Source of the DNA: Nevskiaceae bacterium
GTDB taxonomy: Bacteria; Pseudomonadota; Gammaproteobacteria; Nevskiales; Nevskiaceae
Direction: 5' to 3'
Length of the DNA stretch: 64,000 nucleotides
NCBI GenBank assembly: GCA_008012115.1
Contig: SSEB01000001.1
Coordinates: 1-64,000, forward strand
Position numbers and translations under genes: made by a program. This document shows, in pieces, positions 54,625 through 63,360 of this stretch. Position 1 is the stretch's first letter, and every line of letters starts with the position of its first letter. The notes below the pieces were generated by a model. It did no database searches. It was not told the origin of the DNA and saw only the letters and a list, made by a program, of their open reading frames with translations.

Positions 54625-55035
54625 ATGAAACGCACCCTGATCTGCACCGCCCTGAGCCTGAGCCTTGCCGCCCTGCCGATCCTGTCGGAGGCCCACGGAC
54701 CGGAAGGCCGTCGTGGCGGCTGGGACGGCTATCGTGGTGGTTATCACGAGGGCTATCACGAGGGTTATCGCGGCGGCTATCGCGGTTATGACCGTGACGA
54801 CTATCGCCGCGGTGGCTGGGGGCATTCCGCGCTGCCGTGGGTGCTGGGCGCCGTGGCCGTCGGCGCGGCGGTGTCGCTGGCGTCGGGCCCCTACAGCTAT
54901 GCGGAGCCGGCCCCGGTGTACGGCTATGTCGCGCCGCCGCCGCCGCCGGTGACGTACTACGCCTATCCGGCGCCGGTCTACAGCTACCCGCGGACCTGCA
55001 CCTATTACCCCGACGGCTCCAGCGTCTGCCGCTGA
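54625..55035 (+). CDS. Exported Gly/Tyr/Arg-rich protein
   Basis: A 136-aa protein with signal peptide ending near SEAHG. A low-complexity YRGGYHEGYHEGYRGGY stretch follows, then one hydrophobic helix (LPWVLGAVAVGAAVSLA) and a Pro/Tyr-rich C-terminus ending CTYYPDGSSVCR. Similar small surface proteins are common in gammaproteobacteria; function unknown. GGAG precedes the ATG. Confidence 0.7.
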   Translation: MKRTLICTALSLSLAALPILSEAHGPEGRRGGWDGYRGGYHEGYHEGYRGGYRGYDRDDYRRGGWGHSALPWVLGAVAVGAAVSLASGPYSYAEPAPVYGYVAPPPPPVTYYAYPAPVYSYPRTCTYYPDGSSVCR

Positions 55036-55073
55036 CGCGCACGTGGCGCGGGTAGTGGTCCGCCCGCGTCGTC

Positions 55074-55262
55074 TCAGGTTTCCGGCGGCGTGTCGCGCTT
55101 GAGTTGATCGAGCTTGCGGCGCGCCGCTTCCGCTTCGGCTTCGTCGCGCTGCTTCTCGGCCTTGGTGCGGCCGAACTTGATGCGGTTGGCCGCCGCCTGC
55201 GTCTCCGCCGCCTCGCGCGCCTTCTGCTTGCGCACCCTGTTGAGGTTGACGATCTTGCTCAT
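55074..55262 (-). CDS. DUF4169 family protein
   Basis: A 62-aa basic helical protein: IVNLNRVRKQKAREA and AAANRIKFGRTKAEKQRDEAEAE are the DUF4169 pattern. Its ATG overlaps the stop of the SnoaL-like gene by 4 nt. Function unknown. Confidence 0.82.
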   Translation of the reverse strand: MSKIVNLNRVRKQKAREAAETQAAANRIKFGRTKAEKQRDEAEAEAARRKLDQLKRDTPPET

Positions 55263-55789
55263 GACGCGGGCAGGTGGTGCTGCAGCATGGCGATCAGCTT
55301 GCGCTTCATCGGGATCACCCAGTTCTGCTTGAGTTGCGGCGACAGCAAGCCCGCGTCCTCCAACTCATCGCACAGGTGCATCTGGTGGGCAAGGTCGAAC
55401 AGATCGAGCTGGTACGTGAACAAGCCATCGTCGCCGACGGTGATGAACGACACGCCCGGTGTCTGGAAATACGAGCCGTCGGCGCGCCGGCCGGGGCCGC
55501 GGTTCCACCAGTGCGTGATGATCCGGTTGCCGTGCGTGGTGTAACGCTCGATGGGAAAGCTCCAGCCCTCCCAGCCCACCAGCATCTCGCGGCCGTAGTG
55601 CGTGGCCTTGATCTGCGCGCGTGTGGTCGCGTGCACGCGCATGGTGCCGCCGTATTCGCAGAGATACTCGCAGTGCTCGGCGTAGAACGCGTCGGCGATC
55701 CAGCCCCACTCGTTGCGGCGCGCGGCTTCCTCGAAGGCGCGCGCCAGCGCCTCGGCACGGGCGCCAACCTCGGCGGCGGACAGCGGCAT
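55259..55789 (-). CDS. Nuclear-transport-factor-2/SnoaL-like protein
   Basis: A 176-aa cone-fold protein: WGWIADAFYAEHCEYLCEYGG, YTTHGNRIITHWWNRGPGRRADG and FITVGDDGLFTYQLDLFDLA fit an NTF2-like polyketide-cyclase or ketosteroid-isomerase type fold. Substrate unknown. Start MPLSAAE with GAGAGGT upstream is preferred to 55828. Confidence 0.75.
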   Translation of the reverse strand: MPLSAAEVGARAEALARAFEEAARRNEWGWIADAFYAEHCEYLCEYGGTMRVHATTRAQIKATHYGREMLVGWEGWSFPIERYTTHGNRIITHWWNRGPGRRADGSYFQTPGVSFITVGDDGLFTYQLDLFDLAHQMHLCDELEDAGLLSPQLKQNWVIPMKRKLIAMLQHHLPAS

Positions 55790-55947
55790 GACCTCTCCAG
55801 CGATGAGATGACGACGCGATTGTGCCACGCAGCCCGGGTGCCGCCTGCTCCCTTCGGTGGAGGCCGGGCGCGTGCAGCAAAACGATATCGGCGACTGTCT
55901 GTGGCCTGCGCCGGAAAACGCGACAAGACCGGCCGCAAGGAGGAAGC

Positions 55948-56100
55948 GTGGACGGGATGATCATCGCGACCCGCGTCACCGAGGTGGTGCCCAGCGTCGA
56001 AGAGAACCCGGTGAGTTTGACGGTGAGGGTCGACATCATGGTCGCGCGGCCCGCGACCCCCTGCCATGAACGCCACGCCTGCGGCGCGCGGCGTCCATGA
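55948..56100 (+). CDS. Possible small ORF or gene fragment
   Basis: A 50-codon frame with GTG start just after AAGGAGG (ATG at 55957 is the alternative). The reading VTEVVPSVEENPVSLTVRVD has the look and codon bias of real protein, but the last third becomes Cys/Arg-rich and unconvincing. It may be a genuine small protein or the start of a broken gene. Confidence 0.3.
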   Translation: MDGMIIATRVTEVVPSVEENPVSLTVRVDIMVARPATPCHERHACGARRP

Positions 56101-56285
56101 AGCGCATCGATCAGGGCGCGCGGACGGTTCCGATCTGCGCGCCGGCCGCCGGTAGTCCCGCGCGCGGGCGCCGCTGGTCGTTCAAACGCTACCGTCCACG
56201 TCGGCGCCGGGACGAAGGTCGGCCCGGGCGCACCATTCGTCCGTCACGACGCGCCACGGCCCGCGGCGGCTGCCATGATCCGCTC

Positions 56286-56389
56286 GCACTTCGGTGCAAC
56301 CTGTTTTCTCTCCCTGAGCACAGGTACTCCGCTTCTGTTTCCCCAACAGCACGGACGATTTGGGCGACCTCCCGGTCGCCCATTTTTTT
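56286..56389 (+). ncRNA. Structured sRNA candidate with C-rich loops
   Basis: Four consecutive stem-loops without an ORF: GCAC-TTCG-GTGC (56286-56297), ACCTGT/ACAGGT with a loop containing CTCTCCCT (56299-56325), CTGTT-TCCCC-AACAG (56335-56349) and the terminator TGGGCGACC-TCCC-GGTCGCCCA-T7. A -10-like CATGAT (56274-56279) fits a start at 56286. Pyrimidine/C-rich loops on stable stems recall the Xanthomonas sRNA sX13 in architecture only; homology is not claimed. Confidence 0.55.
56361..56389 (+). terminator. Strong intrinsic terminator of the sRNA candidate
   Basis: A 9-bp stem TGGGCGACC/GGTCGCCCA with a TCCC loop and seven T residues. No protein gene precedes it on this strand. Confidence 0.9.
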
Positions 56390-56420
56390 GCCTGAAACCT
56401 GCGAAACGGCGCTGGGAGCG

Positions 56421-56534
56421 GCCACCCGCTGTAGCGATTTCCCCTAGGCAATTAGTTATTAATTATTATACAAATTTATATTTGATAAATATTTTATAAC
56501 ATTCATAAGCGCCGCCATGCCAACAGCGGGTGGC
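56421..56534. repeat. 114-bp inverted-repeat element, copy 8
   Basis: Perfect termini GCCACCCGCT (56421-56430) and AGCGGGTGGC (56525-56534); AT core 56455-56500 (GTTAT...ATAAC, C at index 16, G at index 29). It lies 32 bp after the sRNA terminator and 36 bp beyond the stop of the minus-strand gene at 56571. Confidence 0.96.
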
Positions 56535-56570
56535 GTCGCCAAAGCACGTTATGCATGCCGGGCGGCGTGC

Positions 56571-57137
56571 TCAGGGCTGCGGCCTGCGCACGAAGCCCAG
56601 GTGGGCGGGCAGATCGGCGGCATCGATCCGCGCCACGCCGAGGCGTTGGTCGCCGGCCTGCAGGCGCAGGGCGGTGGGCTCGCCGCTGCGCAGCGCCAGC
56701 GCCTCGGCCAGCTGCGCCTCGTCGAGCGGTGCGCCGTCCACGCGCAGACGCGCCAGCGCCCAGTCGAGGTCCTGGTCGCCGATCAGGCCGGGGCCGTGCT
56801 CGGTGAGCAGGGTGACGGCGCCGTCCTCGTCGAGGAACGCGGCCTGCGGGCGCAACACCGGCAGGCCGGTGTGGGTCAGCAGGCGATCGGCGCCGTCGCT
56901 GCGCAGGATCAACGGCGCGTAAGCGAGCGCCACGTAGCCGCGCTGCGGGCCGTTCTGGAAGAACCAGCAGCCGCGTGCATCGGCCTCGTAGTTGCGATTG
57001 ATGGTGTCGATGATCTGCGGGCGCGAAATGATTTCGCCGCGGATCAGCCAGCGGCCGCGCCGGTCCAGGCCCATCCAGTCATAGACGTCGGGCACGTTGG
57101 GCCATTTGGCCAGTGCGCGGTAGACCCAGTCTTCCAT
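56571..57137 (-). CDS. Conserved proteobacterial protein of unknown function
   Basis: A 188-aa protein starting MEDWVYRALAKWPNVPDVYDWMGLDRRGRWLI, with CWFFQNGPQRGYVALAYAPLIL in the middle. This pattern recurs in beta- and gammaproteobacterial DUF-annotated proteins of this size; I cannot give the family number with certainty. Soluble, no motif for catalysis. Confidence 0.78.
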   Translation of the reverse strand: MEDWVYRALAKWPNVPDVYDWMGLDRRGRWLIRGEIISRPQIIDTINRNYEADARGCWFFQNGPQRGYVALAYAPLILRSDGADRLLTHTGLPVLRPQAAFLDEDGAVTLLTEHGPGLIGDQDLDWALARLRVDGAPLDEAQLAEALALRSGEPTALRLQAGDQRLGVARIDAADLPAHLGFVRRPQP

Positions 57138-57292
57138 GACGCGATTTTAGGGCCTGTCGATGCCGTTTCGCCGTGGCCTCGAGGAATGGCGCCCCGTCTC
57201 GTTTTCAGCAGCTTGCACGGCTCTCTTGCGGCAGGCGTGTGAAAGGTGCAGCCTTGCAGCGCGGATGATCCGGCCGCACAGGGAGCGCCGCC

Positions 57293-57706
57293 ATGAACGT
57301 CCAGGCCAGCACGCGCCGACGCGCGCTGCTCGATATCTACCGCTCGCACCGCAAGCCGCGTGGGGGCCGTCTCTCGCTGCGGGAACTCGAACGCGACTGG
57401 AAGGGCACCGGCCTGCGCCGCGCCGATCTGGAGCTGGCGCTGCGCGAGATGACGCAGCGACGCCTGCTGCTCATGCTCCGCGGGCATGAGGGAGCGGTCT
57501 ACGAACTGACCTATCTCGGCGCCTGCGCGATGGAGCGCCTGCTCGCCGGCGATCCGCTGGCTGCGGCGCAGGACTGGTGGACGTTGCGCCGAGCCCGCCG
57601 CCGCGTGCGACCGCAGGCCGAAACCTATACGGGACCGCGCAACCGCCGCGCCGACGATGCGCCCGCCGCGGCGCCGGCGCACGGCGACCCGCTGGTGCGG
57701 CGCTGA
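57293..57706 (+). CDS. Small basic hypothetical protein, possible winged helix
   Basis: A 137-aa protein. The first ~80 residues (LSLRELERDWKGTGLRRADLELALREMTQRRLLLML...YELTYLGACAMERLL) have the helix pattern of a winged-helix DNA-binding domain; a basic, disordered tail follows. Own start region at 57138-57292. No family recognised. Confidence 0.6.
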   Translation: MNVQASTRRRALLDIYRSHRKPRGGRLSLRELERDWKGTGLRRADLELALREMTQRRLLLMLRGHEGAVYELTYLGACAMERLLAGDPLAAAQDWWTLRRARRRVRPQAETYTGPRNRRADDAPAAAPAHGDPLVRR

Positions 57707-57846
57707 CCACCACGCTTCACAACGCCTCGGTGTCGCGCCGCGAGAGCCTTGGCTCGACATTCAGCGCGCAGAACGGACCGCGCCTCGCAGCGCCGGGATT
57801 CCGCTCGGCGCCGCAGGCCGCTCCGGCAGAATCCGGTTGAAGCGCG

Positions 57847-58815
57847 CTAATCCGATTCGACGCGCTCGCGGGCGATCCGCCAGCCCTTGGCGGTCTGCAC
57901 CAGGTCCAGGGTCTTGATCGAGCTGCCGTTGTAGAGGTCGGCGCGGTAATGCTGCTCGAAGCGCAGACGTGCGTGCGTGGCATCGATCCGCGTCAGCCGC
58001 GGCGACTCGGCGGTGACGCGCAGGGCGTGGGCGGCGATGATGGTGTTGCGGCGGCCCTGGGCCCAGCTGGCGCGGTCCGGCTCGATCTCCGGACGGAAAT
58101 CGTCGGCGTAGCAGGCGAGATAGGCATCGATATCCTTCGACATCCACGCCGCCAGCCAGTCTTTCAGGAACTGCGAGATTTCCGCCGTCGCCGCGTCGTC
58201 GGCCGCACCAACGATGGCGGCGGGCGCGAGGTTGGTGGCGGTGACCGGCGTTTCGCCCAGCGGCACCGGCGCACCGAGCGTCGGCTCCACCACCATGTCC
58301 GTGTCGGGGTACTCGCCGGCCAGCAGGCGCTCCACGCCACGCTGCTTGCCACGCGTCGCGCTGTCCTTGCGTCCGGCGCCCAGCGCGAGGCTGTAGGCAT
58401 CACCCGACAGGGCGAGATAGGCGTCGCCCAGGCCAACCTGCGCGGCGGCGTCGCCGGGCGCGAGCTTGGTCGCGGTCTCCAGGGCGCTGCGCGCGCGCAG
58501 GGCATCGCCCTGGCGCAGGTACAGCAGACCCAGTTCACGGTACGGCGGCGCCCGCAGCGGGTTCTCGTTGATCAGGTCGTTGAATTCGCGCTCGGCCTCG
58601 GGATAGCGATTGAGCCGTGCCAGCGTGGTGCCGCGCGCCAGGCGCGCGTCGGCGTCCTGCGGGTTCTGCGCCAGATGGTTTTCGATCAGGGACAGCGCCT
58701 CGTTGGCGTGACCGTCGGCCAGCAGCCGCTGCGCCTCCGGCGGCACCGCGGCGCGGGCGACAGCTATCGTGGACAGCGCTGCGGCCAGCGCAACGGCGAG
58801 CAACCTCATGTTCAT
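57847..58815 (-). CDS. TPR and SnoaL/NTF2-like domain exported protein
   Basis: A 322-aa protein with a signal peptide (ALAAALSTIAVARAAVPPEA). Two to three TPRs follow (ALSLIENHLAQNPQDADARLARG, YRELGLLYLRQGDALRARSALETA) and a C-terminal DUF4440/NTF2-like domain (ISQFLKDWLAAWMSKDIDAYLACYADDF...VQTAKGWRIARERVE). This combination recurs in gammaproteobacteria; it may act in the periplasm. GGAG precedes ATG 58815. Confidence 0.82.
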   Translation of the reverse strand: MNMRLLAVALAAALSTIAVARAAVPPEAQRLLADGHANEALSLIENHLAQNPQDADARLARGTTLARLNRYPEAEREFNDLINENPLRAPPYRELGLLYLRQGDALRARSALETATKLAPGDAAAQVGLGDAYLALSGDAYSLALGAGRKDSATRGKQRGVERLLAGEYPDTDMVVEPTLGAPVPLGETPVTATNLAPAAIVGAADDAATAEISQFLKDWLAAWMSKDIDAYLACYADDFRPEIEPDRASWAQGRRNTIIAAHALRVTAESPRLTRIDATHARLRFEQHYRADLYNGSSIKTLDLVQTAKGWRIARERVESD

Positions 58816-58942
58816 GCCATCTCCGGGGCCGCGAACCGATCGGCGCGGCGAGGGCGCCAGTGTAGCCAGCGGGCTCGCGCCGCCGCTATCGCGTCGAGGC
58901 GCGATAGCGGCGCGACCGCGCGGCCGACGTTGGCGTCAACAC

Positions 58943-60148
58943 TCAGTTGGTCAGGGACGGACCGGCGCCGCGCATCACGGTGACCTGGTTGCCGATGCGC
59001 ACCTCGCTGTCCCACAGGTACGACAGGTGCGGCCTGGCGCTGCGCAGCACGGTCAGCGCTGCCGGGTCGCCGCGCAACTGCCAGTCCATCCAGGCCAGCG
59101 AGTAGGCGCCGGCGACATCGAAGCTCCAGCTGGCGGCCGGCAGCAGCGGATAGTTGGTCCAGGTGGCGTGCGAAGAGCCTTCGACGACGATGAAGGCGCG
59201 GTCGCCGGAGAGCTTCTCGTACACCGGACGCACCACGACGGGATTGGCCAGCGGGATCGGCGCGATCGGGCCGTCGTCGTCGCCGGTCTGGATCATCACC
59301 GGTATAGGGTTGGCGTCGAAGGGCGCGGACTGCTCGCTGATCGGCGCCGCCGCCACCGCGGCCCTCAGGCGCGGCTCCACCGCCTGCAGACCGAGCGTGG
59401 CGATGGCGCCCATGCTGTGGCCGATGACGCCGACGCGGGCGCGGTCCAGCGTGCTGCGCACCGGCGACTGCTCCAGCAGGTAGGTGAGCGCGTCCTCGGC
59501 GTCCTGAACGTTATTGCCGGGATCGCCGGCCACGCGGTCGCCCGAGTGGCCTTGGCCGCCGAAATCGAAGGCGAACACCAGGTAGCCGGCGTCGGCGAAG
59601 CGTTGGTGCCACCAGCGATACATGGCGACGTTGGTGTTGAGACCTTCCAGCGCCAGGATGGTCGGAAACGGTCCGGCCGTCGGCGGCACCGTGCCGCGCT
59701 TGGGCAGCACGATCTCGCCGTAGAGCGGCGTGCCGTAGCGGTTCTTGAAATGCACCGGCACCAGCGCGACCCCGTCGTTGTAGTAGGGATTGCCGTACCA
59801 GTTGTAGACCTGATTCAGGCGCGAACCGTCGTTGAGCTGCGCCAGCGTCGCGCGCACGGTGAAGGCGACCAGCAGCGGATCGGTGACGTCGCGGATCGTC
59901 GTGCCCAGCGATATCGGGTCGAACAGCCGCGCCACGGCCGCCGTCGGCAGCAGCGAGGACAGGGCATCGACCTGGGTGATGACGGCCTCCACCTGCGGCG
60001 GCGCCGGCGGCGGACTCTCGCCGGCCTGCGACGCCGGCCAGGCCGCAGACCCGGTGGGTGCGGCGCTGCCGGAACAGGCGGCCAGCAGCCACAGCAGGCC
60101 ACAGCCCAACAGGCGCAAGGAGCGCAATGCAACGGACGTCAGGGACAC
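58943..60148 (-). CDS. Alpha/beta hydrolase lipoprotein (dienelactone-hydrolase-like)
   Basis: A 401-aa protein with a lipobox LLAAC near residue 25. The nucleophile elbow is VGVIGHSMGAIATLG; AFDFGGQGHSGDR and IQTGDDDGPIAP precede a His candidate in VVEGSSHATWTNY. An envelope esterase or hydrolase; substrate unknown. A gap of 180 bp to the M23 gene holds the promoters. Confidence 0.83.
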   Translation of the reverse strand: MSLTSVALRSLRLLGCGLLWLLAACSGSAAPTGSAAWPASQAGESPPPAPPQVEAVITQVDALSSLLPTAAVARLFDPISLGTTIRDVTDPLLVAFTVRATLAQLNDGSRLNQVYNWYGNPYYNDGVALVPVHFKNRYGTPLYGEIVLPKRGTVPPTAGPFPTILALEGLNTNVAMYRWWHQRFADAGYLVFAFDFGGQGHSGDRVAGDPGNNVQDAEDALTYLLEQSPVRSTLDRARVGVIGHSMGAIATLGLQAVEPRLRAAVAAAPISEQSAPFDANPIPVMIQTGDDDGPIAPIPLANPVVVRPVYEKLSGDRAFIVVEGSSHATWTNYPLLPAASWSFDVAGAYSLAWMDWQLRGDPAALTVLRSARPHLSYLWDSEVRIGNQVTVMRGAGPSLTN

Positions 60149-60328
60149 GGTTTTTCTCCAGAGCCGGCTCTGGCGGCCGGTGCGCGACGATAACGCAAAC
60201 GGGTCCCGTCTGACGGTCCTGCGCGGTCGCCGGACGGGGAGCGGCCGGCTTTAGATATTTTTTACCCTTGTGGAACCAGTGACTTGTAACGGATACTTCA
60301 ATTTGACTGCGAAGATTGAGGTTGGCGG

Positions 60329-60979
60329 GTGGGCAATTTCCGGATGTGGAGCTGCGGCTTGGCGCTGCTGGCCAGTGTGCTGGCGAGCGCGCCGGCGGCT
60401 GCCCGTCGCGGGTCCGCGGAGGCCCTGCCCTTCGATGTCCGCCTGCAGACCGCAGGCGACGCCGCGGGCGATGGCATCCCGATGCTGGCGCCGCCGATTC
60501 CCGGTGCGCCGGTCACGTCCTCCTTCGGCTGGCGCCGCAACCCGGTGCTCAAGCATCGCCGCTTTCACGCCGGCATCGATTTCGGCGCGGCCGTTGGCGC
60601 GCCCGTCGCGGCCGCCGCGGACGGTGTGGTCGAGGAAATCGGCATGGCCAGCGATCTCGGCCGTTACGTGGTGATCCGCCACGATGCGCGGCTGTCGACG
60701 CGCTACGGCCATCTCAGTGCGGTGGCGCCGGGGTTGCAGGTCGGCGAGGCGGTGGCGGTGGGCGGACGCATCGGCGCCGTCGGCCGCAGCGGCTGGACCT
60801 CCGGGCCGAACCTGCATTTCGAAGTGGTGCTCGACGGCTACCGCATCGATCCCGAGCTGCACCTGCAACTGCCGGCCCTGTTGCCGGTGGCGGGCCTTGG
60901 CGCCGCCCGGCGCTACAACGACGTGCAGATCGTGGGCCGCGGCAACGCCAGTCGCATCGCGACCTTTTTCGATCACTGA
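60329..60979 (+). CDS. M23 family metallopeptidase
   Basis: A 216-aa exported LytM-type endopeptidase acting on peptidoglycan cross-links. The signal peptide ends near APAAARRG; zinc ligands are in HAGIDFG and GPNLHFEVV, with the catalytic-type YGHLS. The start is GTG 60329 or ATG 60344. Repeat copy 9 begins 15 bp after the stop. Confidence 0.9.
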   Translation: MGNFRMWSCGLALLASVLASAPAAARRGSAEALPFDVRLQTAGDAAGDGIPMLAPPIPGAPVTSSFGWRRNPVLKHRRFHAGIDFGAAVGAPVAAAADGVVEEIGMASDLGRYVVIRHDARLSTRYGHLSAVAPGLQVGEAVAVGGRIGAVGRSGWTSGPNLHFEVVLDGYRIDPELHLQLPALLPVAGLGAARRYNDVQIVGRGNASRIATFFDH

Positions 60980-60994
60980 AGCGCTCGCAACGGC

Positions 60995-61108
60995 GTCACC
61001 CGCTGACCTCCGGGCGGGTTGCCAGGCCGTTATAAAAAATCAAACGAAAATTTAATCGTTATATATTTAATAACGATTCTGCGGCCCTGCGACCGGCGAG
61101 CGGGTGGC
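60995..61108. repeat. 114-bp inverted-repeat element, copy 9
   Basis: Termini GTCACCCGCT (60995-61004) and AGCGGGTGGC (61099-61108); AT core 61029-61074 (GTTAT...ATAAC, C at index 16, G at index 29). It fills the gap between two convergent genes: 15 bp after the M23 stop and 9 bp before the glyoxalase stop. Confidence 0.96.
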
Positions 61109-61117
61109 GCCGAAGCG

Positions 61118-61537
61118 TCACCAGCTGCCGGTGTTGGGCATGCTGGTCCAGGGCTCCTGCGGCGCTTTTGCGGCGCCTTTCTGCAGCAGCTCGACGGAGA
61201 TGCCGTCCGGTGAGCGCACGAAGGCCATGCGGCCGTCGCGCGGCGGCCGCAGCACCGTCACGCCGTGCTCGCGCAACCGCGCGCAGGCGGCGTAGATGTC
61301 GTCCACCTCGTAGGCGAGATGCCCGAAGTTGCGATCGCCGCGCAGCGGCTCCGGGTCCCAGTTGTAGGTCAGCTCGACCTGCGCCGACTCGTCGCCGGGC
61401 GCGGCCAGGAAGATCAGGGTGAAGCGGCCCGCCGGGTTGTCCATGCGGCGCAACTCGCGCAGGCCCAGGGCGTCGCAGTAGAACGCCAGGGACTGCTCGA
61501 TGCTGCTGATGCGCACCATCGTGTGCAGGTATTTCAT
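61118..61537 (-). CDS. gloA: Glyoxalase I-like (VOC) lyase
   Basis: A 139-aa protein: LHTMVRISSIEQSLAFYCDALGLRELRR, GRFTLIFLAAPGDESAQVELTYNWD and VRSPDGISVELLQ are the lactoylglutathione lyase pattern, with the metal ligands His and Glu in place. It converts the methylglyoxal-glutathione adduct. Slightly longer C-terminus than usual. Confidence 0.88.
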   Translation of the reverse strand: MKYLHTMVRISSIEQSLAFYCDALGLRELRRMDNPAGRFTLIFLAAPGDESAQVELTYNWDPEPLRGDRNFGHLAYEVDDIYAACARLREHGVTVLRPPRDGRMAFVRSPDGISVELLQKGAAKAPQEPWTSMPNTGSW

Positions 61538-61577
61538 GTCCGTGTTCCGAAAGCTGCTGTGTGGCCGGCGACGGCGC

Positions 61578-61856
61578 TTACTGGCGCGACGTCACCTCGA
61601 TCAGGTGATAGCCGAACTCGGTCTGCACCGGACCCTGCACCGCGCCCACCGGCGCGCTGAACACCACCTTGTCGAAGGCCGGCACCATCATGCCCGGCGA
61701 GAAGGTGCCGAGATCGCCGCCGTCGCGGCCGGAGGGGCAGGTCGAGTGCTGGCGCGCGAGCGCGGCGAAGTCGGCGCCGCCTTCGATCTGTGTCTTGAGG
61801 GCCTGGCACTGCTGTTCGGTGGCCACGAGGATGTGGCGGGCGGAAGCCTTGGGCAT
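61578..61856 (-). CDS. ppiC: Parvulin peptidyl-prolyl isomerase PpiC
   Basis: A 92-aa single parvulin domain: SARHILVATEQQCQALKTQI, CPSGRDGGDLGTFSPGMMVPAFDKVVF and TEFGYHLIEV. Cytoplasmic, no signal peptide. The start at MPKASARH matches E. coli PpiC. Confidence 0.93.
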   Translation of the reverse strand: MPKASARHILVATEQQCQALKTQIEGGADFAALARQHSTCPSGRDGGDLGTFSPGMMVPAFDKVVFSAPVGAVQGPVQTEFGYHLIEVTSRQ

Positions 61857-61912
61857 GACGGAATCCTGTTCGCGTAAGGGGGCGCACACCTTAGTGCGCG
61901 GCGGCGGCGGCT

Positions 61913-62206
61913 TCAAGCCGACGGCGCATGCCACGGCCACTGCCGGGCCCAGGCCAGCTTGTCGTGCCGTGACCGCTTCTTCAGTGCCGCCTCCGCCTTC
62001 AGCGCCTGGCTGCGGTCGGGCATCGGCATGGCGGCGACGATGCGCAGCGGCGGATTGATGCGCGTGAACGCAGCGCCGCGGCCGCGACAGTGCTGCGCGT
62101 AGCGCGCCGCGACATCGAGCGCGATGCCGGTGTAGAGCCGCCCGCCGGCGCACTCCAGCATGTACACGAACCAGCCCGCAGTGGCGGCGGCGGACGCTGC
62201 GGGCAT
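61913..62206 (-). CDS. GIY-YIG nuclease domain protein
   Basis: A 97-aa UPF0213/UvrC-type GIY-YIG domain: WFVYMLECAGGRLYTGIALDVAARYAQHCRG and the ending SRHDKLAWAR. Its ATG overlaps the yjdM stop. The ORF track's longer frame reads through yjdM and is not the gene. Confidence 0.88.
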   Translation of the reverse strand: MPAASAAATAGWFVYMLECAGGRLYTGIALDVAARYAQHCRGRGAAFTRINPPLRIVAAMPMPDRSQALKAEAALKKRSRHDKLAWARQWPWHAPSA

Positions 62207-62553
62207 CAGGCCTTCTTCAGGTACATCGCCTTCAGCATCATGCTGGTGCCGTTGACCTTGCAGTCGATCTCGTGATCGCCGTCGACGATGCGGATGCCCT
62301 TGATCTTGGTGCCGCCCTTGAGCACCAGCGACGAGCCCTTGACCCGGAGATCCTTGGCGATGATCACGGTATCGCCATCGGCGAGCGGATTGCCGTTGGC
62401 ATCCTTGACCACGCGTGCCTCGCCTTCGTCCGCCACCGCCGCGGCCGACGCGGCAGGCGACCACTCGTGACCGCAGTCCGGGCAGATGATCAGCGCGCCG
62501 TCGGGATAGGTATTTTCCATCCGGCATTTCGGGCAGGCGGGCAGTTCGGTCAT
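62206..62553 (-). CDS. yjdM: YjdM/PhnA family zinc-ribbon protein
   Basis: A 115-aa protein. The N-terminal zinc ribbon is CPKCRMENTYPDGALIICPDCGHEW; the C-terminal domain has LADGDTVIIAKDLRVKGSS and the ending KAMYLKKA. Formerly called alkylphosphonate utilisation protein PhnA; actual function uncertain. Confidence 0.92.
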   Translation of the reverse strand: MTELPACPKCRMENTYPDGALIICPDCGHEWSPAASAAAVADEGEARVVKDANGNPLADGDTVIIAKDLRVKGSSLVLKGGTKIKGIRIVDGDHEIDCKVNGTSMMLKAMYLKKA

Positions 62554-62599
62554 CGTCGTTCTCGTGTGGCGGGGGCGCGCATTGTAGGCGCGCGCCGCG

Positions 62600-63283
62600 T
62601 CAGTCGTAGTCGAAGCGGGCGAACTCCGCCACGCCGGCGCGCTCGCTGCGCAGGGTGTTCACGGCCGCAGCCGGGTCGGCGTAGCCCAGAGCCATGCCGC
62701 AGTAGAGCATGTCGTGCTCGTCGAGCTGGAAATGGGTTTTCAGCGTCTTGCGCAACATGCCCCAGAACTCCTGGAAGCAGGTGGACAGCCCGCGCTCGGT
62801 GGCGGCCAGGGCCAGCGACTGCATGAACATGCCCAGGTGCGCCCACTGGCTGTGGCCCATGCGCTCGTCGATGACGAAGAACACGCCGACCGGCGCGCCG
62901 AAGAACTCGAAGTTGCGCGCCACCTGCGCCAGCCGTCCCGCCTTGTTCTCGCGGCTGATGCCGAGCAGGGCGTACATGTCCTCGCCGACCTTGTAGCGGC
63001 GGCTGCGGTAGGGCTCCCACAGGTTGGCGGGATACACCGGTCGCTCGCCGTCCTCGCTGGGCACCAGGCCCGGATAGCGACGCGCGGCGTCGATCACCGC
63101 CGCGCGGGCGGCGCCGGCCACGACGATGACCTTCCACGGCTGCAGGTTGCCACCGGAGGGCGCGAGGCGCGCGAGATCGAGCAACTCGCGCACCGTGCTC
63201 TCGGGCACGGGCGTCGGCAGAAAGGCCCGGACGGAAATGCGCTGCTGCAGCGCCTGGCTGACAGTGAGGCCGGTGGCAGTCAT
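62600..63283 (-). CDS. Nitroreductase family protein
   Basis: A 227-aa FMN nitroreductase: RISVRAFLPTPVPESTVRELLDLARLAPSGGNLQPW is the canonical start, then GMFMQSLALAATERGLSTCFQEFWG and LYCGMALGYADPAAAVNTLRSER. It reduces nitro- or quinone-type substrates with NAD(P)H. The start is MTATGLTV; the longer ORF overlaps the next gene. Confidence 0.9.
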   Translation of the reverse strand: MTATGLTVSQALQQRISVRAFLPTPVPESTVRELLDLARLAPSGGNLQPWKVIVVAGAARAAVIDAARRYPGLVPSEDGERPVYPANLWEPYRSRRYKVGEDMYALLGISRENKAGRLAQVARNFEFFGAPVGVFFVIDERMGHSQWAHLGMFMQSLALAATERGLSTCFQEFWGMLRKTLKTHFQLDEHDMLYCGMALGYADPAAAVNTLRSERAGVAEFARFDYD

Positions 63284-63360
63284 GACGGAGTTGGCGAAGA
63301 AGCGGGCCAGAAGCGTAACGCGAGGCCGGCCGCCGGTGTTACGGAAATCGCGATAGCCGT

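Noticed and set aside
56097-56447. 116-aa ORF over the sRNA candidate and into repeat copy 8
   Set aside because: Arg/Ser/Pro-rich chance frame crossing a terminator and a repeat; no ribosome site.
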